From assembly GCF_002858935.1 (NCBI RefSeq), contig NZ_PJRT01000005.1:682001-746000 (forward strand): DNA of 64,000 bases, read 5' to 3'. Both the position numbers and the translations under genes were made by a program. How positions within the stretch are numbered: the stretch's first letter is position 1; every line of letters starts with the position of its first letter. Source of the stretch: Pantoea endophytica (GTDB lineage Bacteria; Pseudomonadota; Gammaproteobacteria; Enterobacterales; Enterobacteriaceae). Below are positions 8,769 through 17,846 of this stretch, one piece after another. The notes under the pieces are model-generated. The model searched no databases. It was not told the DNA's origin and saw only the letters and a list, made by a program, of their open reading frames with translations.

Positions 8769-10289
8769 TCAGAGAATAATTTCAGTCTGTTCTAAATATG
8801 CCATTGCATCAAGTATAGATGACCAGCCAGTAGACTTCGTGAGGGGATAATTCAGAACTTTCATCCCGTTGTGCAGATAGATATCACAGGTTTTTGATTT
8901 ACCATCAATTTTGATATCCAATATTATTCTGCGAGCTATTAATTGAAATTCCTTGCGGTCGGCTACGTTGAGTACATTTAATGCAGAAGCAGCCTTCATG
9001 TCACGCTCATCTTGTATTTCAGCCATGTCACTCTTTAACTTAATTATCTCAGCAGAAATTTCAGCTGCTCTGACTGTTAGCTCTCTGACATCCGGTGCTA
9101 GCTCTATCGCCTTAATCACGTTCTGAAGCTTACCGGTTAATTCCAATTGCCTGGCTGTCATTGAAGTTAATGCAGTTTCATTTGATAAATGCAGGTCCAT
9201 TCCTGATGCACCTTTTAAGACTCCAGTAATTAGGTAGCGGTCCGTTAAATCTCTTCTAACCGCTTCAGTTTTGCATCTGTGTTGACGCCGCATTGAGCAA
9301 ACATAGTAGCCATAGCCTTTTGTGCTGATCCCCGTCAATATAATGGCATGCCCACACTCTTTACAGTGCATCAGCCCTTTAAAAATATTTATTAGATGGG
9401 GATTAAAATTGGTGTTCCTTCTGCTTTCAGGTTCGTAACTTATACGTCTTACCCGCTCAAAATCTTCGATACTAATGATTGCAGGATAATAATTAGAAAT
9501 GTCCTCAACATCGGGAACTGTTATGCGATATGACGGAGAAAGAACGCCAATCACAGCTTTAGATTTAACCAGTCTTTCAATTGAAGCTGAATTCCATTGT
9601 GAAACTTTTCCCCGAAGATTTTTCTTACCCTGAACATTCAGTGCCTGACTGATTTTCTCAAAGGAGCGGCCATCGAGTCTCATTTCGAAAATGGTTCTGA
9701 TAATGTCTGCTTTGTCTTCAATCACCTCAAAACCATTACCAGCAGCGTTTACTTTCAACCAGGAGGGGCAATGGCGGGTCATTATTTTCCCCTTTTCAGC
9801 GGCCTGTTTACGCTTTTCGGCCCAGACTGCTCGCTGTCGTTTAGATTTGATCTCGCTTTCTTCGTTAGCGCGCTGGGCTATCAGAATTGCTTTGATGATT
9901 GAATAGGGGTCGTCAAGTGAATCGCGGGTATAATGTGTGCCATCAGTGAGGGTAACCACATCGATTCCCGCCTTAAGAATTGTACGAAGCCTGTCTGACG
10001 CATCACCTATTTTTTCTCGTGAGAGACGATCCAGGCTTTCTACAAGGAGTACACTGCCCGCCTCAATCAATTCCTTTTGCACCGCCTCCATAAACTCTGA
10101 AAATGCGCCTGAAATCGCATGCTGTCCTCTGTAAGCGCTTAGCCCCAAATCCTCGAATGTTACAGGGTCAAGGTAATAATCAGCATTATGTTTAAGCCAT
10201 TCATCAATTAGTTTCTTTTGTCTTCTCACTGAATCTCCCTGGACCTGCTGTAAAGATGAAAAACGTAGATAAGCTATAGCCCTTTTCAT
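8769..10289 (-). CDS. Large serine recombinase (site-specific integrase)
   Basis: 506 residues from ATG 10287-10289, which is preceded by AAAGGGGGGAAT. The N-terminal resolvase domain contains MKRAIAYLRFSSLQQ (catalytic Ser11) and ESLDRLSREKIGDA. It is followed by the recombinase domain (about 165-290), a zinc ribbon (MHCKECGHAI... YYVCSMRRQHRC) and a coiled-coil region before the C-terminus. This is the normal architecture of phage integrases of the large serine type, which integrate and, with a directionality factor, excise. It is the only integrase-like gene in the window and lies at the boundary between the core flank and the prophage late genes. A longer in-frame start at 10337 lacks a ribosome binding site. 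Confidence 0.92.
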   Translation of the reverse strand: MKRAIAYLRFSSLQQVQGDSVRRQKKLIDEWLKHNADYYLDPVTFEDLGLSAYRGQHAISGAFSEFMEAVQKELIEAGSVLLVESLDRLSREKIGDASDRLRTILKAGIDVVTLTDGTHYTRDSLDDPYSIIKAILIAQRANEESEIKSKRQRAVWAEKRKQAAEKGKIMTRHCPSWLKVNAAGNGFEVIEDKADIIRTIFEMRLDGRSFEKISQALNVQGKKNLRGKVSQWNSASIERLVKSKAVIGVLSPSYRITVPDVEDISNYYPAIISIEDFERVRRISYEPESRRNTNFNPHLINIFKGLMHCKECGHAIILTGISTKGYGYYVCSMRRQHRCKTEAVRRDLTDRYLITGVLKGASGMDLHLSNETALTSMTARQLELTGKLQNVIKAIELAPDVRELTVRAAEISAEIIKLKSDMAEIQDERDMKAASALNVLNVADRKEFQLIARRIILDIKIDGKSKTCDIYLHNGMKVLNYPLTKSTGWSSILDAMAYLEQTEIIL

Positions 10290-10675
10290 ATTCCCCCCTT
10301 TATCCTGATAGAGACAACTGACATTTAGCATTTCCAAAAATCAAATTTGAAGATTGATTGAGTCACATTAATATGACAATGCAAAATATGAACATTATGG
10401 TGGCGAATGCGTGAGTCACTAATTCAGCCCTGTTTTACATTAAAGCCTTCAACCCCTCTGAGTAAAACAACATTACGCTCACAGGTAATGACATAACTCT
10501 CACATTTATAATGAATGTAATTTTATATCTCAAGCAGTTAATATCGCTGAGCATAACTGGTGGCATTTGTAATAATGCAAGCCATAAACATTCACTTTTA
10601 TGAATGAAGATATCTGTAACCTGTCAAATGGATAAGATCACTCATTTATCAGGCTATTAACTCCAGGGTATTTAA
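10290..10675. other. Intergenic region between recombinase and Ail/Lom gene
   Basis: 386 bp, A+T-rich, containing the divergent promoters expected for the recombinase and for the Ail/Lom gene. No repeat, RNA gene or convincing small frame was recognised. Confidence 0.3.
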
Positions 10676-11275
10676 ATGCACATAAAATTAAAATTCGCAT
10701 GTATAATATTGGCTTTCATGACAAGTGGTTCAGTTTTTTCCTCACCTGTTAATCCCAATATTAATGCCACTAAAACGACTCTTTCCATGGGCTACTCGCT
10801 AGGAGAGCTTCGGGACTTCGGTTCACTCTATGGAGGGAATATTACGGTACAGTTTGAACCCGATTTTCCTGTGGGAATAATAGGGTCAGTGACAGCTCTG
10901 CGTTCAGACCTTGACGCAATTGCTGAAAGAATGAAAAAACATCATGGCTCATCGCCTAAAAAATTAGCTGAGAGTGCTGAATACTACTCGGCCATGTTTG
11001 GGCCGACTCTTCGTTTGAATGAGACCATTAGCATTTATGCTCTGGCTGGCATATCGCATAGTAAAGTCGATAATAACTCATTCACTGATTCAAATAGTGA
11101 CAAAGCTCCTCCTGCCACCTCAGACAGTAACAGATTCGCTTACGGTATTGGCATGACTGCTAATGTAACAGACCATCTTAATCTCAGTATTGGATATGAA
11201 GGTTCCAGAGTCAGGTTTGATGAAGAATCACATCCGATCAATACCGTCATGCTAAGTGCCGGCTATCGCTTCTGA
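10676..11275 (+). CDS. Ail/Lom family outer-membrane beta-barrel protein
   Basis: 199 residues with a signal peptide (MHIKLKFACIILAFMTSGSVFSS). Alternating amphipathic strands fit an eight-stranded barrel, and the terminal strand MLSAGYRF ends in Phe, the OmpX/Ail outer-membrane signature. MGYSLGELRDFGSLYGGNITVQFEP and YYSAMFGPTLRLNETISIYALAGI are family signatures. Phage-encoded Lom/Ail proteins alter the lysogen surface in adhesion, serum resistance or superinfection. It is a rightward lysogenic-conversion gene next to the tail-fibre end of the late operon, followed by its own terminator. A paralogue lies immediately downstream. Confidence 0.85.
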   Translation: MHIKLKFACIILAFMTSGSVFSSPVNPNINATKTTLSMGYSLGELRDFGSLYGGNITVQFEPDFPVGIIGSVTALRSDLDAIAERMKKHHGSSPKKLAESAEYYSAMFGPTLRLNETISIYALAGISHSKVDNNSFTDSNSDKAPPATSDSNRFAYGIGMTANVTDHLNLSIGYEGSRVRFDEESHPINTVMLSAGYRF

Positions 11276-11284
11276 TTAAAACTG

Positions 11285-11316
11285 GCCCCCTCAATATACG
11301 TAATGGGGGCTTTTAT
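11285..11316 (+). terminator. Rho-independent terminator after the first Ail/Lom gene
   Basis: Stem GCCCCC (11285-11290) / GGGGGC (11305-11310) with a 14-nt loop, followed by TTTTAT. It starts 10 bp beyond the stop codon. Confidence 0.8.
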
Positions 11317-11351
11317 CATTCATATCATGTTGGATTTCTACGGAACCAGAA

Positions 11352-11959
11352 ATGAAAAATAATTTGATTAAAATGATCGCCGCACTGGCCTGTTTTGTCT
11401 GCATAACTGCAAGCGCAGAAAATATTCCAGACCGTACCACGATGTTATTTGGTTATGAGCATGGGTCAATTGAGGGCTATGGCAGCCTCCACGGACCCAA
11501 CTTTAAGATAATCTACGAACCTGAGAGCCTGTTTAGTATTGTCGGCTCTTTGACGGCTCTCAGAAACATATGGGATAACACTGACGAGTTTCATTTTGAA
11601 AAGAATATCAACGGCAAACGTATCAGAGTCAAAACAGAAAAAAAGCCACGCAGGATACAGAGTATTATTCTGCGATGTTCGGTCCATCATTACGTGTTAA
11701 CGATCTCTTGACCGTATATGGCATTTTTGGGTTTTATCATCTGAAAATGGATAACCCACTCATACACGACCCGGTTACAAAAAAGGCGGCAAGAAATGGT
11801 TCCCACTCTTATAACAATGTTGCATATGGTGCCGGTGTTATCCTGAATGTTACTGATACGCTCACGCTAGCAGCTGGATATGAAGGGGCGCCAGCAGAAA
11901 AGAATCAGGATTACCGCAGCCTGAATGCTGCATCACTGAGTATGGGATATCATTTTTAA
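11352..11959 (+). pseudogene. Second Ail/Lom family protein, frameshifted in an A7 tract
   Basis: Two overlapping frames together make one Ail/Lom protein of about 202 residues. The first (11352-11711) has the signal peptide (MKNNLIKMIAALACFVCITASA) and strands FGYEHGSIEGYGSLHGPNFKIIYEP and GSLTALR. The second carries EYYSAMFGPSLRVNDLLTVYGIFGF through the final strand SLSMGYHF. The frames join at GAAAAAAAG (A7 at 11638-11644). A -1 shift there restores KTEKKATQDTEYYSAMFGP, matching the upstream paralogue. The heptamer A-AAA-AAG is in exact phase for -1 slippage. It could therefore be a broken gene, a phase-variable gene, a programmed frameshift or a sequencing error in a homopolymer. Confidence 0.75.
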
Positions 11960-11981
11960 CGAATTTATATCTCTAAGCATC

Positions 11982-12004
11982 GAGCTGATTACATCAGCTC
12001 TTTC
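11982..12004 (+). terminator. Probable terminator after the second Ail/Lom gene
   Basis: Stem GAGCTGAT (11982-11989) / ATCAGCTC (11993-12000) with a 3-nt loop, followed by TTTC. It lies between the convergent Ail/Lom and tail-fibre-assembly genes. The T-run is short, so strength is uncertain. Confidence 0.55.
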
Positions 12005-12033
12005 AGCTGGAATTACCGGACTGATGTCTTCTT

Positions 12034-12456
12034 TTATGCCGGGACGTCTGGCCAGCGAATTGAACCAACATTTCCCGGTTCGATGCGGTATACATCAACA
12101 AGATGCTTCTTCCATGATAAAAGTTTTTGGGTTTCTTCATCCGTTAATGCATGAAATTCTTCAACAATCTTCAGCTGTCGAATTTCGGTGTCAGCCGTCA
12201 TTAACATCGCATTTTTTTTACTCACTGCATCCGCTATGCGCTCCTGTTCGGAAGGTTCAGGAGCATCAGCCCAGCAAGGCATACCATTCCTATCGGCACC
12301 ACGAATTTTTCCCTGTGGAGGCTGCCCATTGTAATTTTGCCAAAGCGCTTCTGATATGTTTATGACATCATCACTCCATGAACCATTCTGAATGTATACC
12401 TCTTTCTCATCCAGGTCATAAAAGGCTTTTGTTGTTGCACTGAATCCAATATTCAT
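12034..12456 (-). CDS. Tail fibre assembly protein (Tfa family)
   Basis: About 140 residues from MNIGFSATTKAFYDLDEKEVY. A longer start seven codons upstream (12477) overlaps the tail-fibre stop and is also possible. Tfa proteins act as chaperones for distal tail fibres and may remain on the tip. The family pattern is visible: an N-terminal FYD segment, GKIRGADRNGMPCWADAPEPSEQER in the middle, and a helical C-terminus ending DEETQKLLSWKKHLVDVYRI... IRWPDVP. It is the last gene of the leftward late operon, directly after the fibre gene. Confidence 0.85.
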   Translation of the reverse strand: MNIGFSATTKAFYDLDEKEVYIQNGSWSDDVINISEALWQNYNGQPPQGKIRGADRNGMPCWADAPEPSEQERIADAVSKKNAMLMTADTEIRQLKIVEEFHALTDEETQKLLSWKKHLVDVYRIEPGNVGSIRWPDVPA

Positions 12457-12473
12457 ACCATTCAACCATGCTC

Positions 12474-13889
12474 TCACTGACCAAACGCAACCCAGTAGAA
12501 TCCGGATTCACCAGAACCGGCATTCAGCTCAAAGTGTGTTTTATCAATCACACTAATATACGGGTTCAAGACACTTTTTTTATATGTTTTGTTCAACGAA
12601 AAGTGGACATTGAAGCAGCCAGAAGGGAATAAAATGGGAAAGCTAACGCTGGTGGTGCTGCTGGCGCGATCAAACATTCCCCCCTGAATAATGAGTTGAT
12701 TATTGGGTGATTTATAGTACCAGGCTTTCTGAGAGCCTGAGGTGAAAGGCAACTGTCGTTTAAGCCATTTTTCCAGACTCCCCTCCCAAAGTTTACCTCT
12801 TACATCACCTTCCTCAGTCAGCTCGGCCTCCCCTACCTTCAAACTTTTTTCGATTGTCAGATTGCCCTGTACAACGACATCGCCGCTAATATGTCCTCCA
12901 TCGCGGGAATAATACTTTTGATCCGATTCATCTTTGGTGTAGCTGCTTTTAGGTGAGCTGAGAATCCAGGCGCCGATCGCGCTATTCCATTCAACTTCCG
13001 CAGTATGTCCATGAAAAATCTGACCAGGCGGTAATTCCTGGTGTTCAGCAGTGAGGATGCTGGCCGCTGGAAAATGACTTACTGCCAGTGCCGACGGACC
13101 CGAATTAGTACTTTTCGCACGAAAATGTAATCGCATACCGTCGCTGATATGGCTAATTGCTGGTTGATAAGAGACCTGATAGTGATTTACGGTTCCCGAA
13201 TCCATTCCGTAAGTTAGCCTGCCCTGCTGAATCGCACCGATGAGACCATTTACGGGTAGAAAGGGAGCGCCATCAGCGGGACGGATATCTTCCGCATTAA
13301 CATGACGATCGCCATAGTTAATCGTGATGACCCAGGCAGATGTATAGCCTGCATCTGGAGGAGGCGTAATCTGAGAGCCGGCTACAGCAGCTACTCCAGC
13401 TTTGAGACGAACAATGCAGGCACCTGAACGCACCGTACTCTGAGCATTGCCGGTATTATCAGGACCGCTAAATGCCATAGCAGGATCTGCAGCGTTGTAA
13501 TAAGGTAGAATGGTTTGGCCGCCATCCACATCGTTATAGGCAACCTGAATCAGATAGTTGATGCTGTGGCCGGGCGTCGCTGGTGCAGACAGGTGGAATG
13601 TAACTGGATCAGGATTAAGTCCCTGCTTCAGCAGTGTGTGTGTCGTGTCAGCTGCAAGCGATGAATACGGCGTACCGTCTGTGTTGTGCAGACTGTAAAT
13701 CTGCCCTTCTCCTATGCTCACTGCTAATGATTCGGCAACAGCTGGTGTACAGACGAGTCCATAAAGATAGGTATTATCTCCCATAATGACTGATGCCAGT
13801 TTGGCCATCCCTGTCATGGCGAATTTGTTGGTGTTAAGCAGGTCAGTTTCGAGCGGAATTGCGCCCGGATAAACGATGAGACGATCCAT
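12474..13889 (-). CDS. Phage tail fibre protein
   Basis: 471 residues. The N-terminal 200 residues resemble fibre attachment domains of P2/Mu-like phages (DRLIVYPGAIPLETDLLNTNKFAMTGMAKLASVIMG). The middle contains the repeat-like fibre motif YTKDESDQKYYSRDGGHISGDVVVQGNLTI. The C-terminus is a compact knob ending GESGFYWVAFGQ that would contact the host receptor. It is followed by its Tfa chaperone gene and preceded by the Mu gp48-like gene, the standard order. Host specificity cannot be inferred. Confidence 0.87.
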   Translation of the reverse strand: MDRLIVYPGAIPLETDLLNTNKFAMTGMAKLASVIMGDNTYLYGLVCTPAVAESLAVSIGEGQIYSLHNTDGTPYSSLAADTTHTLLKQGLNPDPVTFHLSAPATPGHSINYLIQVAYNDVDGGQTILPYYNAADPAMAFSGPDNTGNAQSTVRSGACIVRLKAGVAAVAGSQITPPPDAGYTSAWVITINYGDRHVNAEDIRPADGAPFLPVNGLIGAIQQGRLTYGMDSGTVNHYQVSYQPAISHISDGMRLHFRAKSTNSGPSALAVSHFPAASILTAEHQELPPGQIFHGHTAEVEWNSAIGAWILSSPKSSYTKDESDQKYYSRDGGHISGDVVVQGNLTIEKSLKVGEAELTEEGDVRGKLWEGSLEKWLKRQLPFTSGSQKAWYYKSPNNQLIIQGGMFDRASSTTSVSFPILFPSGCFNVHFSLNKTYKKSVLNPYISVIDKTHFELNAGSGESGFYWVAFGQ

Positions 13890-13956
13890 GATTTCCCCAT
13901 AGAAATGGCATTTGCTTAAGTGTCCTTAATGACGCCATTTATCTGAATTGACTATT

Positions 13957-14619
13957 TTACTGCAGTCGCACCCATACGAGAGTGCCTTCCATCTTCACTG
14001 CTTCAATGGCAGCGTAAATCTGTGCATCCGTGATACTGCCGGCAACCATCTCACGAGAAACATACTCCCCCTGAGATGATTGCCCGTATGCCGCTGTAGA
14101 AGTACGATAGCCCGCTACCCACGGAATGCCCGCCTTCTTTGACCGGTGGACAGTAACAAAAGCCTGGTAGGGTAAAAGGGATGAACCATAACCACCAGCC
14201 GCGCCATAACCCATTGTCGGCCGACTATATGCTCCCGTGTCCTGCACCCGCTGCGGCTCAAATATCGTCGGTGAATTGCCCGTCAGTTCTGCAAGAACAT
14301 CGTGGATAGCCTGTCGTGTTCCCCGCTCCCGTAACAGTGCCCGTTTAATCACCGTGCGAAAGACGTCATCAGTCATATCCACAGGCCGCGTAAGAGAGTT
14401 CCCGAAAAAATCATACGCCGCCATATCCAGCCAGCCATCACTGGCGGAAGAGATACGGGTCTGAGTTTTGGCGTAAAGATACAGGGTGTAGCACCAGGAT
14501 AACGCCGCAGCGCATGCTGATAGCGGTCCATTCAGAATGGTGCTTTCCTCTGCAAACCATGCGGGAGGAAGCAACACCCTGAGCCTGTTATAAAAGTCGT
14601 TCTGATCACCTTTAGCCAT
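13957..14619 (-). CDS. Baseplate/tail protein, Mu gp48-like (P2 gpI analogue)
   Basis: 220 residues starting MAKGDQNDFYNRLRVLLPPAWF. Mu gp48-type proteins connect the baseplate wedge to the tail fibres. The segment DGWLDMAAYDFFGNSLTRPVDMTDDVFRTVIKRALLRERGTRQAI is typical. It abuts the baseplate J gene by position (14619/14620), so the two are translationally coupled. It precedes the tail fibre gene. Confidence 0.75.
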   Translation of the reverse strand: MAKGDQNDFYNRLRVLLPPAWFAEESTILNGPLSACAAALSWCYTLYLYAKTQTRISSASDGWLDMAAYDFFGNSLTRPVDMTDDVFRTVIKRALLRERGTRQAIHDVLAELTGNSPTIFEPQRVQDTGAYSRPTMGYGAAGGYGSSLLPYQAFVTVHRSKKAGIPWVAGYRTSTAAYGQSSQGEYVSREMVAGSITDAQIYAAIEAVKMEGTLVWVRLQ

Positions 14620-15747
14620 TCAGCTCACCACGATTTTCCCGGCACGAATAATCTGCCTGGCAGATACCGCAAAATCCGCCATGCCACCGTTTACCGTCAG
14701 AGAAGTAACGTTGATTACACATGGGCTGGCGGCATAGGCCACTCTTACCAGCTGGGTGTAGGCAAGTAATTTGCCCAGTGACAGGCTCGACAGGTATTGA
14801 TTAAGAGAAGCGCGCACCTGATTGACGATCTCCGCGTGATTAGCAGTGGCCTCGGTAGTTACCATTAAGACGACATCGACTTTGATGGTTTCTGGGGGGA
14901 ACACGCCGAACGACACCGTGAATCCCCGGGTATTTTCGATAGCCTGATAGGCTTTTTTCAGTAATGCAGGTGCGGGCAGCCCTGTGCCATCATCCACCAC
15001 AGCATAAAAATAGCCGGGCTTATACTCTCCTTCCGGCGTGACATTTTCAGTCAGCGTATAACTGATACCGCTCTGCAGATTACTGATCGCAAAACCAATA
15101 GCCGCTTTCGTGGCTCTGGACAGTGAAGCAATCCACAGCACAAAGCGCGCGCGGTAGCTGTCATCGGATTCAGCATCCTTACCGTTTGTAAAAGCATCGT
15201 TGTTGGTCACGGCATCAACCGACATTACCGAGCCCGTTATGACAGTAACTGTCTTCGCCTGCGCGTTACCTGCAGTCCCGGCAATATTCGCACGCACCGG
15301 GACGGCTAGTGAACTGACGCCGGGGGCGATGACATACGCAGCCCGTACTGCATCCCACTCTTTAATCAAAGTGTTGGGTATGACTGAATAGGTCTGAGAG
15401 CCGTCAAATGTTGTCACCTGCGCGCCCTCCTTAATCAATGCCTCGCTGCCAGGAGTAAACCGGCTAAACGTCACTATTCCACTGGCCTGAACGGACTGAA
15501 GGCGGAAAAAACTGAAGTCCGCCATCCAGCTATCCAGGTCTTCGCCAGAGCAGGTAGCTGCACGTGTCGTGACCAGCAACTTCACTATCAGCTGCTGTAG
15601 CCACATGGCCACCCCAGCGTTGGATTCCGCAAGCGATCGCAGGATGCTACCGATCGAAAAATCCAGCAGTTTTTCCGCTCGGGCCTGAATAGCCGTGACC
15701 TGCTCACTGACGAGTTCAGAGAATGACCTGGTGTTAAGGGAAGCCAT
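14620..15747 (-). CDS. Baseplate J-like wedge protein (Mu gp47-like)
   Basis: 375 residues from MASLNTRSFSELVSEQVTAIQARA, with GAGGTAAAGCG as ribosome binding site. A 30-codon longer frame overlaps the previous gene and is less likely. This is the baseplate wedge component of contractile tails. Recognisable segments are SGEDLDSWMADFSFFRLQS, the central FTNGKDAESDDSYRARFVLWIASLSRATKAAI, and the C-terminal domain VDVVLMVTTEATAN. It sits between the gp46-like and gp48-like genes in Mu order. Confidence 0.9.
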   Translation of the reverse strand: MASLNTRSFSELVSEQVTAIQARAEKLLDFSIGSILRSLAESNAGVAMWLQQLIVKLLVTTRAATCSGEDLDSWMADFSFFRLQSVQASGIVTFSRFTPGSEALIKEGAQVTTFDGSQTYSVIPNTLIKEWDAVRAAYVIAPGVSSLAVPVRANIAGTAGNAQAKTVTVITGSVMSVDAVTNNDAFTNGKDAESDDSYRARFVLWIASLSRATKAAIGFAISNLQSGISYTLTENVTPEGEYKPGYFYAVVDDGTGLPAPALLKKAYQAIENTRGFTVSFGVFPPETIKVDVVLMVTTEATANHAEIVNQVRASLNQYLSSLSLGKLLAYTQLVRVAYAASPCVINVTSLTVNGGMADFAVSARQIIRAGKIVVS

Positions 15748-15751
15748 CGCT

Positions 15752-16117
15752 TTACCTCGTGACGTCGAAATGGAGAGATTCATTGACCTTGGTCGTGGCG
15801 TCGGTGTACGCAATTGAGACACTGACCCCACCTTCAATGGTTGTCAGCCTGATTGCCGGCGGTGGATTACTGTCCACCGATTCCTCCAGTAGCATCTGCC
15901 CGGTGATGAGCGCTTTCCACTCTCCAGGGTTAACCGTCTCACCAATTTTTTTTGCCAGTCCGGCGCCATATTGGGGGTGAAAAACGTAGTCGCCCGGATT
16001 AGTCAGAAGGCGACGTAATATTCGTTGCTTAGTGCGCTCGCTTCCTTTAACTGTGCGCAGGTCTCCAGTTGGCGCCTCCTCGAGGTCGCCGCCTGTAAAG
16101 TGATAGATGTCGTACAT
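15752..16117 (-). CDS. Mu gp46-like baseplate protein (gpW/gp25 type)
   Basis: 121 residues. SERTKQRILRRLLTNPGDYVFHPQYGAGL and GEWKALITGQMLLEE are the marks of the gp25/gpW lysozyme-fold wedge family. It would bridge the hub and the J proteins in the contractile baseplate. It starts 3 bp downstream of the spike gene stop and ends just before the start of the J gene. Confidence 0.82.
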   Translation of the reverse strand: MYDIYHFTGGDLEEAPTGDLRTVKGSERTKQRILRRLLTNPGDYVFHPQYGAGLAKKIGETVNPGEWKALITGQMLLEESVDSNPPPAIRLTTIEGGVSVSIAYTDATTKVNESLHFDVTR

Positions 16118-16120
16118 GAA

Positions 16121-16732
16121 CTAAGGCGCCCGCGTTGATTTAATCTGCTGCTCGGGAGGGTCAGTACGGTTACCCCGACCTTTTTCAAGGTGGGTATGAC
16201 CGCCATAAACAATGCGGATGCGATGTAACGATCCAAACCTGCCGTTTTTGTCGAAGATGTCTTTAACGACCCTGAGGTTTTTATCGACCGTCACATCACC
16301 GCCGATAAAGTGATGCGCCGGTGCGTTAAAGGTGAGCTTAATTTTCGCACTCAGCAGAACTTCACCGCTGTTCAGGAATTTCAGGAGGGAGCCACTCTTA
16401 TGCATCAGCCAGAACTCGCCTGATGGCGGCCCAAGACAACGGTCTTCATCGTTATAAAACTGCCCTGCTGCCATGCCGACGCCTGTCAGACCACTATCAA
16501 ACTCAATCTCCACCACTGCACCGATCATCGGTCCAGCGGCCATGCCCCAGCCATTGCCTACCCAGGGAGAACTCAGTGATATCCAGCCTGTTTCTTCACC
16601 CGTAGGTTGCAACTGAACCTTCACAGCGTAATGGTCAGGATCATAGGCAGTGATGATGCCCTGGCGTGTGCCACTTTCACCGGCGGCACTCTGGTGTGCT
16701 GTCGCCGCAATGATATTCAGTAATGCTCTCAA
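16121..16732 (-). CDS. Baseplate spike protein, gpV/Mu gp45-like
   Basis: 203 residues. The N-terminal OB-fold segment is QGIITAYDPDHYAVKVQLQPTGEETGWISLSSPWVGNGWGMAAGPMIGAVVEIEF. A C-terminal beta-rich part follows, with HFIGGDVTVDKNLRV and a histidine-containing end (HRIRIVYGGHTH), like the iron-binding HxH tip of membrane-piercing spikes. It overlaps the hub gene by 4 bp (ATGA type). Confidence 0.85.
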   Translation of the reverse strand: MRALLNIIAATAHQSAAGESGTRQGIITAYDPDHYAVKVQLQPTGEETGWISLSSPWVGNGWGMAAGPMIGAVVEIEFDSGLTGVGMAAGQFYNDEDRCLGPPSGEFWLMHKSGSLLKFLNSGEVLLSAKIKLTFNAPAHHFIGGDVTVDKNLRVVKDIFDKNGRFGSLHRIRIVYGGHTHLEKGRGNRTDPPEQQIKSTRAP

Positions 16733-17844
16733 AGCCAGACTCCCAGCGCTGGGCTGTGGTTTTTCCCTGATATGTCCATGGTGTACCCCGTTTCCCAGCT
16801 CAGCGTCCGGCGTATCCGATCGCAGTGGTAAATCTGGTCGAAATGACTCTGTGTACCCTCAATACGTACATGTGTGCCCGGCATAAGCAAGTTGTCTCCT
16901 GCCATGGATCCACTGAACTTCATCTCATGCTGTACCACTTGCCGGTAAATGGATTGCGCCAGCGCGTGAGCACCCTTTTCTGACAACCCGTTGCGGATGA
17001 CCCGATAGACCTGCTTTTGGGATGTGGCTTTTCCTGGTGCGATACTTTTAGCCGAAGCCGGAAAGGACACGACAAACTGCTTATTTTTCAGTTTTGCATT
17101 CCAGCTCAGCACCTCAACCGTAATCCCTCGGGAAATGGTCAGCGCGCGTGAAAACGACAGGTCGTCGGAGGTATTGCACTGTGGATACGCCAGCAATCCG
17201 GGAGGCTGCCATCGAATGACATAGTTCTCAGCTTCAGCCGGATCCCGTTTCGGCTCAAAGTGCAGGTTGTCGCCATCCACGTAAACCAAGAAATTCTCAA
17301 TGGCCGCAAGCGTTGTGATGAGGTCCCACTCCGTCTGCTCACCTGTCAGGTGTGCAGTATCAATCTGGTAAAATTCGCCAACACGCCTGCTGGTTGCGGT
17401 AACAACCGGCGTCAGGCTGTGCCGTTTGGCCAGCATGGTAGCTATCTGTGAACTGGTCAGGTTTTTAAAGCTTTCCCCTGTGGTCTTCGCATCAATAAGC
17501 TTTGCGGCAAAGTCACGTCCTTCAGCCGATATCACAAAGCGCGCGGGTTCGAAGTGCCAGGTATCAATGTTGCCAGTGATGTGCTTCTTCTCATCAATGC
17601 CTGCTCGCGTGCTGACCGAGATGAACAGTTCAACCCGGATAGTCGTCTGCACTGCCCACCAGTTCAGCATCTGCATGGCGGCTGGCAGAGCTGTGATGGC
17701 CAGCGTCAGATCAAACGCCCCGGCGCCGCGAAAGGCATGAGCCTCAACACTAAACGATATGAAAGGCACGTCAGTGCCATTTAAAAGACAACGCCCGCTG
17801 ATTTGGCGGGCGCTGGATAAAAAAAGAGGATCGTTGACGTCCAT
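16729..17844 (-). CDS. Tail hub / late control D-like protein (Mu gp44-like)
   Basis: 371 residues. This is the hub on which the spike sits in contractile tails. Family-like segments are ITGNIDTWHFEPARFVISAEGRDFAAKLIDAKTTGESFKNLTSSQIATMLAKRHSL and GDNLHFEPKRDP. The C-terminus carries the usual GLSEKGAHALAQSIYRQVVQHEMKFSGSMAGDNLLMPGTHVRIEGT. It is closely coupled to the neighbouring baseplate genes. Confidence 0.82.
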   Translation of the reverse strand: MDVNDPLFLSSARQISGRCLLNGTDVPFISFSVEAHAFRGAGAFDLTLAITALPAAMQMLNWWAVQTTIRVELFISVSTRAGIDEKKHITGNIDTWHFEPARFVISAEGRDFAAKLIDAKTTGESFKNLTSSQIATMLAKRHSLTPVVTATSRRVGEFYQIDTAHLTGEQTEWDLITTLAAIENFLVYVDGDNLHFEPKRDPAEAENYVIRWQPPGLLAYPQCNTSDDLSFSRALTISRGITVEVLSWNAKLKNKQFVVSFPASAKSIAPGKATSQKQVYRVIRNGLSEKGAHALAQSIYRQVVQHEMKFSGSMAGDNLLMPGTHVRIEGTQSHFDQIYHCDRIRRTLSWETGYTMDISGKNHSPALGVWL

Positions 17845-17846
17845 AG

